From Thiotrichaceae bacterium (lineage in GTDB: Bacteria; Pseudomonadota; Gammaproteobacteria; Thiotrichales; Thiotrichaceae), in NCBI GenBank assembly GCA_027030285.1, contig JALVFC010000013.1, positions 1 to 5,890 on the forward strand: a stretch of 5,890 nucleotides of DNA, in the 5' to 3' direction. Shown in pieces: positions 1-5,532 of the stretch. Position 1 is the first letter of the stretch; every line of letters starts with the position of its first letter. The translations under genes and the position numbers were made by a program. Under the pieces are notes generated by a model. It saw only the letters and a list, made by a program, of their open reading frames with translations. It was not told where the DNA came from and made no database searches.

Positions 1-101
1 CCATTGTTCATGCCGCCATTGTTCATGCCGCCATTGTTCATGCCGCCATTGTTCATGCCGCCATTGTTCATGCCGCCATTGTTCATGCCGCCATTGTTCA
101 T
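1..101 (-). repeat. 15-bp perfect tandem repeat encoding GGMNN
   Basis: Six identical copies of ccattgttcatgccg occupy 1-90, followed by an 11-base partial copy to 101. The array continues past the window edge, so the copy number is unknown. Read on the minus strand each unit is Gly-Gly-Met-Asn-Asn, in frame with the multicopper oxidase. The unit length is a multiple of three, so gain or loss of copies would change the length of the Met-rich segment without breaking the gene. The lack of any base difference between copies points to recent expansion. Confidence 0.97.
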
Positions 102-1985
102 ACCCATCATGGGACTACCATTAAAGGCTTTACTGATCAGCATAACTTTGTCACCAACAGAATAGTTTCCAAAATCAACCACAATTTCAGCACGTTCCGC
201 AGCTCCCAGCATAATGTGGTCTACTTCTACAGGCTGTGGTAATAATCCACCGTCTGTGCCTACTACCTTGAAAGTGCTACCGTCATGGAGTGCAAAGTCA
301 TAAGTACGTGCGTTGGAGGTATTATAAAGACGGAAACGGTATTGACGTGTTTCCACTTCCAGTTTGGGAAGTTCGGCACCATTTACCAGAATCTCGTCAC
401 CCAGCATACCGTCATTATCCATTTCCATGGTTTTATAGGCGAGTGTACGCACGCCATTGGCATCTTTTGCATTAAAGCGACGATCCTGAATTAACATGGG
501 AATATCATAATCTCCCGATGGTAGTTCGTTATTGCTTTCCAGCTGTTGGCTAATAGCATCTTCCAGTAAAAATACGCCAGCCAGACCACGATAGACCTGC
601 TCTCCTGTTTTCATGTCGGGATGAGGGTGAAACCAGAGTGGTGCGGCTGGCTGCAGCATTGGAAAGCGATAGGTTTTGCTGGTACTGGCTGCGACAGGAA
701 TATCCGGTCCACCATCCTGATCAGCAGGGATCTTGAAACCATGCCAGTGAATCGTGGTTTCATCACTGAGGTTATTTACCAGGTTGAGCGTCATGCTATC
801 CCCACGTTTTGCCCTGATCACAGGAGGTAGTTGTAGGCCGTTGTAACGTAACATAGGTGTCTGCCAGCTATCACCGGGTGCATTGATGGTGACATTGACA
901 TTCGGTGTTGCAGTCAGGGTGTAAGTGGCTGCATTGTCATTCGGATTGCCGTCTTCGTCGCTTATGACGGGCAGGCGGTTAAATGCTGGCAGATTAGTTG
1001 CCTGTAGATTGGCATTGGTATTATTGGCAGCTGCCTGATTTCCCTGGTTCAGGTTGTTAAAATAATCCGGGTCAAAGCCCAACTGAGTCAGGGATTGAGC
1101 AAGGCGTGTTCTTTCAGCATCGGAGAGATTGCCACTGCTAAAGCGATCAATCGTATTATTCAGTAAGCGACTACGAGCCAGGCCATAGCGGTTTTTTTGA
1201 TCACTTCCTAGATCCTTTCCATTGCCATCCTGGTCAGTAATCTGCACGTTGTTCCCATTGCTGTCTTTGCCATCCAGAGTGCCATCTTCGAGGTCGGTAG
1301 CGCGTTGATCAATGAGGTTGAAAACCTGCTCTGGAGAAAGGTTAAGCGATTGAGCTTCATACGAGAAGCTAATTGCCCGGTTACGAGCCAGAGCTTCTGC
1401 CTGATCAGCGGGTGTGTCTGCACTTAAATCACCAATTAAAAACAGTGTGTCGCCAGGGATGCCGGCAGCGGGATTAGTGCCATCGATAAGCTGTTCCTGA
1501 ACGATTGTTTTTGCCTGCGAAATGGCATCACTGGGTGAAGTGCCAGCAGTGATCTTTTTCCTTGCCAGTTTCGCCATTAATGTAGTTTCAGGCGTCAGGG
1601 CAATCACTTTTTGGGTGGCGATAATATCTTTGAGTTCTGCAACGGTAAAGACAGTCATTAATCCACCTGTTGGTGAGACGGCTTGACCCGTGGCTTCATC
1701 AGTATAGGAGCCTCCTGAGGTTTCAATAAAAATGGCGGCTGTATCATCAGCGGGTAATGTGGCATTAGGTATGGAAAACTTCCCGGCACTGCTGGTTGCA
1801 GAACCCAATACATTACCTGTTGTGTCGGTAATGGTTGTCGTTGCCCCGTCGATTGGACCTTTGAATGCGCTTCCCAAAAGCGTAGTAGGCGAGGTCGATG
1901 TTGTAGAGCCGGAGCCGCCACAGCCTGCTAATGTGCTAATGCCTATAGCAAGTGCTACAGCGGTTAATAATTTTGTTTTTTTCAT
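1..1985 (-). CDS. Lipoprotein multicopper oxidase, CueO/CopA-like, with N-terminal extension and GGMNN repeat (partial, 3' end off window)
   Basis: The ATG at 1985 opens a frame with no stop through 661 codons to the window edge. Residues 1-22 form a lipoprotein signal ending in the lipobox LAGC (Cys22). Gly follows the Cys, so outer-membrane sorting is expected. Residues about 31-95 look like a small beta-sandwich (FKGPIDGATTTI...GKFSIP), and 95-350 are mostly helical with an Asp-rich loop DQDGNGKD at 251-258. Cupredoxin domain 1 (about 355-480) has H413-W-H415-G and W451-F-H453-P-H455, with the same 40-residue spacing as CueO H101/H103/H141/H143 (type 2/3 copper ligands). Domain 2 (about 485-620) contains GTDGGLLP at 576-583, as in CueO. 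A Met-rich GGMNN array begins at about 629, where CueO also carries its Met-rich insert. Domain 3, with the type 1 copper site, is not in view. The likely role is envelope Cu(I) oxidation and copper tolerance; oxidation of another metal such as Mn(II) is possible. AGGG lies 9 nt before the ATG. The family call is firm, the substrate inferred. Confidence 0.9.
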   Translation of the reverse strand, partial: MKKTKLLTAVALAIGISTLAGCGGSGSTTSTSPTTLLGSAFKGPIDGATTTITDTTGNVLGSATSSAGKFSIPNATLPADDTAAIFIETSGGSYTDEATGQAVSPTGGLMTVFTVAELKDIIATQKVIALTPETTLMAKLARKKITAGTSPSDAISQAKTIVQEQLIDGTNPAAGIPGDTLFLIGDLSADTPADQAEALARNRAISFSYEAQSLNLSPEQVFNLIDQRATDLEDGTLDGKDSNGNNVQITDQDGNGKDLGSDQKNRYGLARSRLLNNTIDRFSSGNLSDAERTRLAQSLTQLGFDPDYFNNLNQGNQAAANNTNANLQATNLPAFNRLPVISDEDGNPNDNAATYTLTATPNVNVTINAPGDSWQTPMLRYNGLQLPPVIRAKRGDSMTLNLVNNLSDETTIHWHGFKIPADQDGGPDIPVAASTSKTYRFPMLQPAAPLWFHPHPDMKTGEQVYRGLAGVFLLEDAISQQLESNNELPSGDYDIPMLIQDRRFNAKDANGVRTLAYKTMEMDNDGMLGDEILVNGAELPKLEVETRQYRFRLYNTSNARTYDFALHDGSTFKVVGTDGGLLPQPVEVDHIMLGAAERAEIVVDFGNYSVGDKVMLISKAFNGSPMMGMNNGGMNNGGMNNGGMNNGGMNNGGMNNGGMNN

Positions 1986-1992
1986 ACGAGTA

Positions 1993-2044
1993 AACCCTGT
2001 TAGTTATTGTGAATAAATGGTCTGGTTTTCCAGACGACAGGGTT
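1993..2044 (-). promoter_or_regulatory. Nested hairpin in oxidase leader, pairing the Shine-Dalgarno
   Basis: Two nested perfect inverted repeats sit just upstream of the oxidase ATG. The inner one is GTCTGG-TTTT-CCAGAC (2020-2035). The outer one is AACCCTGT (1993-2000) with ACAGGGTT (2037-2044). In the minus-strand mRNA the 3' arm of the outer stem contains AGGG, 9 nt before the start codon, which is the only Shine-Dalgarno candidate. Folding would therefore hide the ribosome-binding site. There is no T-run after it, so it is not a terminator. A DNA operator is the alternative reading. The rest of the 150-bp intergenic gap (1986-2135) shows no clear promoter. Confidence 0.55.
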
Positions 2045-2135
2045 AATTTCGGATGAGATGAGGAAAGGTTGACCAGAATGTTATTTTTTTGTTTATTAGG
2101 CTCGAGGTGTGTTGAAAGCTGCAAATTCTTCTATG

Positions 2136-3155
2136 TTAGCGCAACCCCCAGACCAGGTTGATGGCAGCACTATAAAAATTATCTGCTTTGGTATTTATAT
2201 TTGAATCATAGCGTCCCAGGCTAGTGGATAGCTGTAGGCTTAGTGAGTGTGTTAAAGGTTTGCCTAGCTGTAGCGAAAGATAATACAGGTTGTCACGGCG
2301 TTCTTTTATCCTTGTGGTTGTATTTGTCTGGAGTGACATGCCTGGGGAATTCATGCCGGGGGTATTTCCTGTCGTCGTTGTCGTTGTATTAGACTGTCTA
2401 ATGGGTTGGTCATAGTTATCATATTGCCAGTATGCCCCGAATTGCCCGGTGAATGAGGCTAGTGAAATTGCGTTTCTGTTTATGCCCAGTAACAGTGAGT
2501 TATAGTCACGACTATTATCATCTGAATTATTGTTTCTCAGTGTTGACGAAACGCTCCAGTAGGCTGAGTTTTTCGGGTGTGGCAAGTAGTAAGTCAGCCC
2601 TATGCTGCTGCGCGTCATATCATAGTTGTCATCACTTGACTGATCATGCTGTTCCTGCACGAGTGCCAGCGAGATGTCGGTACCTCCTCCGGTATCGTCC
2701 AGATAACCCAGTGTGGTATTCAGTGAAATCCCCTTATAGCTATTACTGGGCAGGGCTTCATTGTGATACCCGTTAGCAGTTATGCTGTTTCGTAGTAACC
2801 AGTTGGGTGACAGTGCAGAAAGTTTGCTGGCTGAAAGGAGCAGGCTGGAAATGTCATTATTGCTGGACAAATCTTTGTTGAATGTGGCTTTGGCATCCAG
2901 TACATACCCTCCCATAAAATCTACAGACTGTTTGCTCCATGTCAGCCCGGTTTCCAGACCATTGCGTGTCAGTGAGTCCTGATCATTGGCCTGTATATCA
3001 TTGCCTGTTTGCACTTCCAGGTTGCTGGTGTGTGTGATGCCTGTATAAAGCGATGTTGATACTTCTGCCCGAACGGGGGATGCATAAAGTATAAATAAAA
3101 AAAGCAGGTGGTCTGCTACGGCCACCTGCAAGGGGGAAAAGTGTTTTGATTTCAT
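2136..3155 (-). CDS. Predicted exported outer-membrane beta-barrel protein, family not recognised
   Basis: 339 aa from ATG 3155. The N-terminus is signal-like: K2/K4, a hydrophobic stretch at 17-25, and a V-R-A site after Ala30. It is unusual in carrying Asp15-His16 just before the hydrophobic core. The mature part is rich in Ser/Thr/Asn/Asp, has almost no hydrophobic helices, and shows short alternating strands with aromatic residues, such as the C-terminal YSAAINLVWGLR, as expected for a beta-barrel. It has no terminal Phe. A low-complexity insert at about 255-285 carries six consecutive Thr and PGMNSPGM (266-273), probably a surface loop. It starts 33 nt after the DUF3106 stop with no good Shine-Dalgarno. 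Position next to a multicopper oxidase recalls the CopA/CopB (PcoA/PcoB) pairing, but I see no CopB sequence motifs, so a CopB role is only a guess. It lies in the same orientation as its neighbours. Confidence 0.8.
   Translation of the reverse strand: MKSKHFSPLQVAVADHLLFLFILYASPVRAEVSTSLYTGITHTSNLEVQTGNDIQANDQDSLTRNGLETGLTWSKQSVDFMGGYVLDAKATFNKDLSSNNDISSLLLSASKLSALSPNWLLRNSITANGYHNEALPSNSYKGISLNTTLGYLDDTGGGTDISLALVQEQHDQSSDDNYDMTRSSIGLTYYLPHPKNSAYWSVSSTLRNNNSDDNSRDYNSLLLGINRNAISLASFTGQFGAYWQYDNYDQPIRQSNTTTTTTGNTPGMNSPGMSLQTNTTTRIKERRDNLYYLSLQLGKPLTHSLSLQLSTSLGRYDSNINTKADNFYSAAINLVWGLR
3097..3129 (-). terminator. Intrinsic-terminator structure inside the barrel gene's signal-peptide codons
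   Basis: Read on the minus strand, GCAGGTGG (3129-3122) pairs perfectly with CCACCTGC (3111-3104) across a 10-nt loop, and is followed at once by seven T residues (3103-3097) and then TATTTAT. This is a canonical rho-independent terminator. It begins 60 nt after the DUF3106 stop, where the end of the sigma/DUF3106 operon would be expected. It also lies within codons 9-20 of the barrel ORF. It may end the upstream transcript, or act as an attenuator that a translating ribosome melts. Confidence 0.7.
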
Positions 3156-3188
3156 TATTTGATTCTATTTACTGTTTTTTGCTTATCG

Positions 3189-3776
3189 TTAAGGCCTGTT
3201 CATTCCATTCATACTTCCCATCCCGCTCATGCTTCCTGGTTTGCCGGGCATGGAGGGCATAGCACCAGAGCCTTGCATTGCCCCAGACATGCTCTGTCCG
3301 CCACGTTGCTGAAACATCCGGAAGCGTTGCATCATTTGCTGTTGCTTTTCCGGTGTCATTTTCTGGAAGCGGTTGTGAGTTTGCATCAGTTTCTGGCGTT
3401 CTTTAGCGGGCAGTTGCTTAAAGTGTTCATAGGCTTTTTGCATGCTCTGGCGATGTTCCTTTGACATGACTTGCCAGCGCTGAAAACGTTGCCAGAGAAC
3501 ATTGCGCCGTTCTTTGGGGAAGCCAAGCCAGCGTTGCCCGTTTGTTATGAGTATGCGTTGTTGCTGGGGGGTTAGCTGTTTCCAGTTATCCTTGTATTTT
3601 CCTAGCAGGACTTGCATATCGGGAGACAGGCTTTCCCATTGTGCTGGGGAAGGTTGGGACTGTTCGTTGGCGCTGCCGGGCAGGGCGGTGAACAGGCTCA
3701 AACCAAGCAGTAGCACGATGAGGTATTTTGTGGCTGTCCTTGTCTGATAGGTCAGATAAAGTTGCTTATTTTGCAT
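3189..3776 (-). CDS. Periplasmic DUF3106 protein with Met-rich C-terminal tail
   Basis: 195 aa from ATG 3776. The start is supported by GAGAG 9 nt upstream and by an 11-nt overlap with the preceding stop (ATGCAAAATAA). A longer reading from TTG 3872 would add 32 residues ahead of a good signal peptide and is rejected. The signal peptide covers 1-36, with a hydrophobic core at 18-32 and GSA before the cut. Residues 47-154 are six back-to-back 18-residue helical units, each starting with Trp or Phe, for example WKQLTPQQQRILITNGQR, with a Leu/Met/Phe at position 4 and often Pro at 6. This Trp/Leu/Pro/Gln/Arg pattern is that of DUF3106. The last 34 residues (162-195) hold eight Met among Gly/Ser/Pro, which could bind Cu(I). 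DUF3106 genes commonly follow an ECF sigma gene and a small membrane protein, as here. The molecular function is unknown; a periplasmic sensor or chaperone is conceivable. Confidence 0.87.
   Translation of the reverse strand: MQNKQLYLTYQTRTATKYLIVLLLGLSLFTALPGSANEQSQPSPAQWESLSPDMQVLLGKYKDNWKQLTPQQQRILITNGQRWLGFPKERRNVLWQRFQRWQVMSKEHRQSMQKAYEHFKQLPAKERQKLMQTHNRFQKMTPEKQQQMMQRFRMFQQRGGQSMSGAMQGSGAMPSMPGKPGSMSGMGSMNGMNRP
3315..3638 (-). repeat. Six 18-residue tandem units in the DUF3106 protein
   Basis: The protein breaks without gaps into six units of exactly 18 residues beginning at W47, W65, W83, W101, F119 and F137. F155 then begins a seventh unit that stops after three residues. Each unit has an aromatic residue at position 1, Leu, Met or Phe at 4, polar helix formers at 6-10, and Leu, Ile or Met at 11 or 12. 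The units are too diverged at DNA level to be recent copies. Confidence 0.8.
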
Positions 3777-4047
3777 GACTGTTATCTCTCTGGTTAGCGG
3801 GTTTGCTTGGCTGAGGTGATACCTGGGTGCGTTTTTTGTTTTCCTGGCTAACAAACTGCATAAACATATCAAATTCCTTATCTTTGAAGCGCTCCAGAAC
3901 GGGCAGTTGTTCGAGAAAGCCTTTGGGCAGGGTAGCGGGTGGTGAGTCGCTGGCTAAAGCGATGCTGATAAAAGTCATTAACAGCCACGGTAAGTGCTTT
4001 CTGATATTTTGCTTGTTGATTGTCGGGTTGTTGTGCAAGCCAGTCAT
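3766..4047 (-). CDS. Small exported protein overlapping the anti-sigma gene
   Basis: 93 aa from ATG 4047; a TTG at 4065 would give 99 aa. The N-terminus is a convincing signal peptide: Lys/Arg/His residues, the core LPWLLMTFISIALA, then cleavage before SDS. The mature part is about 60 residues and highly charged. It has a helix-like segment LPVLERFKDKEFDMFMQFV and a Lys/Pro/Gln-rich tail. Its stop overlaps the DUF3106 start by 11 nt (ATGCAAAATAA), the same arrangement as at the sigma/anti-sigma junction, which argues it is translated. It shares 170 nt with the end of the preceding gene in another frame. No good Shine-Dalgarno is visible, so coupling to the upstream gene is likely. I do not recognise the family. 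A periplasmic accessory of the sigma/DUF3106 module is inferred from position only. Confidence 0.68.
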   Translation of the reverse strand: MTGLHNNPTINKQNIRKHLPWLLMTFISIALASDSPPATLPKGFLEQLPVLERFKDKEFDMFMQFVSQENKKRTQVSPQPSKPANQRDNSHAK

Positions 4048-4348
4048 AAAATTCAAGGTTCTCAATTAAGGTTAGGGGGACTTCGGTATCCATGACCCAT
4101 GCAGGCAGGCTCATGTCCGGTTGTGATGGTTGTTCTGTTTCCGGTTTTTTCAGGAATGCTGTAGTTGCGATGAGCATGATGCTAAAAGCGCTTGCCATGA
4201 CGAGCTTCCAGGGTATGTGCCAGCTATGTTCGCGAGACTGTATGGCTTCCACAGTCATACGCTGCAAACGTCGCTGGTGCTTTTGTGTCAGTTGCTGTTT
4301 GCGTTGATCCAGATATTCGCGGGGAGAAACAGGCGGTTTATGATTCAT
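3878..4348 (-). CDS. Single-pass membrane protein, putative anti-sigma factor
   Basis: 156 aa from ATG 4348, which overlaps the sigma stop by 11 nt (ATGAATCATAA). GGGAG lies 9 nt upstream. Residues 1-46 are basic and helical (KQQLTQKHQRRLQRM), suggesting a cytosolic sigma-contacting segment. Residues about 47-66 form one transmembrane helix (WKLVMASAFSIMLIATTAFL). The rest would be periplasmic, with an acidic aromatic motif LIENLEFYDWLAQQ at about 94-107. Size, topology and place directly after an ECF sigma gene fit an anti-sigma factor, although no zinc-binding anti-sigma HxxxCxxC motif is present. From about residue 101 on the sequence is shared out of frame with the next gene. The basic tail after about 110 may be a by-product of that overlap, or of a frameshift that removed an earlier stop. 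Confidence 0.75.
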   Translation of the reverse strand: MNHKPPVSPREYLDQRKQQLTQKHQRRLQRMTVEAIQSREHSWHIPWKLVMASAFSIMLIATTAFLKKPETEQPSQPDMSLPAWVMDTEVPLTLIENLEFYDWLAQQPDNQQAKYQKALTVAVNDFYQHRFSQRLTTRYPAQRLSRTTARSGALQR

Positions 4349-4901
4349 CGATCCATTCTCCCAGTTGTGCTTTTAAGGATTTCATGGCGCGGAAATGGTG
4401 TGTTTTTACATTGCCGACTGAACATTGCATGATGTCAGCTGTTTCCTGAATGCTCAAGCCCTGCCATTGGCGTAACAGGTAGGCTTCCTGTTGGCGAGCA
4501 GGCAATGAATTTAGTACGGATTCAAACTGCTTGGCGAGTTCATTAGCACCGGCCTGTGAGTGAACAATATCACTTTGTGTATTATCAGGGTCAGTATAAA
4601 GGTTGTCGCTGTCTTCCTCCGCTTCAGCCAGGTGTGAAAAAGGCAGAATATGACGTAGCTTGCGGCGCCAGGTTTGTTTGCGCTGCCAGTCGGTTATTCT
4701 GCGCGTGAGGATTTTGTAGAACAAGTTATTCCACGCTTCTTCCTCATAACGATGTGCAGATTTAACAAAACCCATCATGGTTTCCTGTAAAACATCTAAT
4801 GCTACTTCTTCATCTTTTAAGCGAAAGATGGCAAAAGCTAATGTCCTTGAGCGGATTTCATGCAGAAATCTGTCAAGCTTTTGATTAATTTCTTGATTCA
4901 A
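4338..4901 (-). CDS. ECF-type RNA polymerase sigma factor
   Basis: 187 aa. Region 2 spans about residues 9-75, with the core-binding and -10 segment around VALDVLQETMMGFVKSAHRY and the basic ITDWQRK. A variable acidic linker (about 93-120) follows. Region 4 spans about 126-180: LNSLPARQQEAYLLRQ, then the helix-turn-helix LSIQETADIMQCSVGNVKTH that reads the -35 element. No region 3 or 1.1 is present, which fits group 4 (ECF). The start is TTG at 4901: AAGAGGA lies 9 nt upstream, and the next in-frame ATG (Met42) would delete half of region 2. The gene ends within the start of the putative anti-sigma gene. There is no Cys-rich C-terminal sensor as in CorE-type copper sigma factors, so signal input probably comes through the membrane protein. 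Its target promoters are unknown; autoregulation is usual for such modules. Confidence 0.93.
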   Translation of the reverse strand: MNQEINQKLDRFLHEIRSRTLAFAIFRLKDEEVALDVLQETMMGFVKSAHRYEEEAWNNLFYKILTRRITDWQRKQTWRRKLRHILPFSHLAEAEEDSDNLYTDPDNTQSDIVHSQAGANELAKQFESVLNSLPARQQEAYLLRQWQGLSIQETADIMQCSVGNVKTHHFRAMKSLKAQLGEWIDES

Positions 4902-5157
4902 GCGTTTCAGTCCTCTTTGCTTGAAGCAACTAAACCTTATTCAGGATGTTTCGATATCTAATTGACTTAATGAAACAAACCTGGGAGTTCTGCAGAAGAG
5001 CTCAAATAAATTGGCATCATATTCAATATGTTGTGCTTTTATCTTTTAGTGGACGCTATACGTGGTATGGCAGCCTTTGAAAGAGCTATGCTCGGACAGC
5101 CTCCGGGTGTTACTTCGAATAACTTTACAAAAGGTTGACGGAGTGATTGATAATTGA
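4902..5157. other. 256-bp gene-free gap with inverted repeats
   Basis: No ORF with a plausible start was found. Nearest the sigma gene the sequence is AT-rich, with no promoter I would defend. A 13-bp palindrome, CATATTCAATATG, lies at 5018-5030. A cluster of short inverted repeats occupies 5072-5143 and is described separately. I see no T-tailed terminator after the Cys-rich gene, so transcription may run on into the sigma gene. Confidence 0.6.
5072..5143. promoter_or_regulatory. Cluster of short inverted repeats, possible structured RNA
   Basis: Four pairings fall within 72 bp: GAGC-TAT-GCTC (5083-5093), GTTA/TAAC around a 7-nt loop (5109-5123), CTCCG (5101-5105) with CGGAG (5139-5143), and AGCCTTT (5072-5078) with AAAGGTT (5130-5136, one G-U pair if plus-strand RNA). 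The last two cross, as in a pseudoknot, or are alternatives. Arms are only 4-7 bp, so chance is a real possibility. On the minus strand this would be leader RNA of the sigma operon or trailer of the Cys-rich gene. Confidence 0.3.
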
Positions 5158-5502
5158 TTATGTGAGGAGTGTTGTTAGAGGAGGGGGGAGTTCTGGTGTG
5201 GAAGTAAGGTTGATAATTTCAAGTGTCAGTATGCTGTTATAAAACACATGCTGAGCAGTTGTAATTCCCAGAAGAGGGGTGGGAATAATGGGTATGTGTG
5301 CACAGCCACATGTGCAGTTACAGCATTGCATATTGCAGCAACTATGCTTGGTTTTTGTTTTTTTATGCAAGCAAGATGATGATGTAATGTCTGTTACAGA
5401 TTGTGCCGGGTTTTCTATTGTTTTCGCAGGCTGCGGTGTAGCTGTCAGATACGGTATAAGCAGGCTAAAGATCAAAACGACGATGGAAAGTGATTTGAGC
5501 AT
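5158..5502 (-). CDS. Small exported Cys-rich protein, CopL/DUF2946-like putative copper-binding protein
   Basis: 114 aa from ATG 5502. Residues 1-21 are a signal peptide (LKSLSIVVLIFSLLIPYLTA). A metal-ligand cluster follows: eight Cys at 44, 55, 56, 60, 61, 63, 65 and 67, with His46, His53, Met58 and His69. The last 45 residues are non-polar and end in a TSTPELPPP-like segment. The order signal peptide, Cys/His cluster, then Pro-rich tail resembles CopL/DUF2946-type proteins found near copper genes; that assignment is from memory of the pattern, not a search. No Shine-Dalgarno is visible: the 18 nt before the ATG are pyrimidine-rich. A strong-looking promoter lies just upstream. It is the first gene in the minus-strand series, 256 bp before the sigma gene. 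It may buffer copper in the periplasm, or act as a regulatory upstream ORF. Confidence 0.75.
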   Translation of the reverse strand: MLKSLSIVVLIFSLLIPYLTATPQPAKTIENPAQSVTDITSSSCLHKKTKTKHSCCNMQCCNCTCGCAHIPIIPTPLLGITTAQHVFYNSILTLEIINLTSTPELPPPLTTLLT

Positions 5503-5532
5503 AGAGTGGCAAGAGGGGAGTGATTTCGTTGG

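Noticed and set aside
1..101. CRISPR-like repeats
   Set aside because: The 15-bp units have no spacers and are in frame within a protein-coding gene.
1658..1921. 87-aa minus-strand ORF and the 94-aa plus-strand ORF at 1732-2016
   Set aside because: Both are shadows of the oxidase, whose own frame has a lipobox and copper motifs and stays open to the window edge.
2020..2035. Inner palindrome as a CueR-type operator or a terminator
   Set aside because: No CueR/MerR-like 19-20 bp spacer arrangement between promoter boxes, and no T-run for a terminator.
2039..2135. Independent promoter for the oxidase
   Set aside because: No pair of boxes with acceptable match and spacing; TTGCAG and TAATAA are 20 nt apart.
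2453..2776. 107-aa plus-strand ORF, with others at 2782-2982, 3159-3464 and 4130-4432
   Set aside because: They are antisense to well-supported genes and lack signals or recognisable domains.
3777..3872. Longer DUF3106 start at TTG 3872
   Set aside because: It would place 32 residues before a clear signal peptide, while ATG 3776 has GAGAG at 9 nt and a coupled stop/start.
5051..5110. Cyclic di-GMP-I riboswitch resemblance (GAAAGAG... AGCCTCCGG)
   Set aside because: Only short matches to the known core; the conserved 5' ACGCACAGGGCAAACC block and overall fold are missing.
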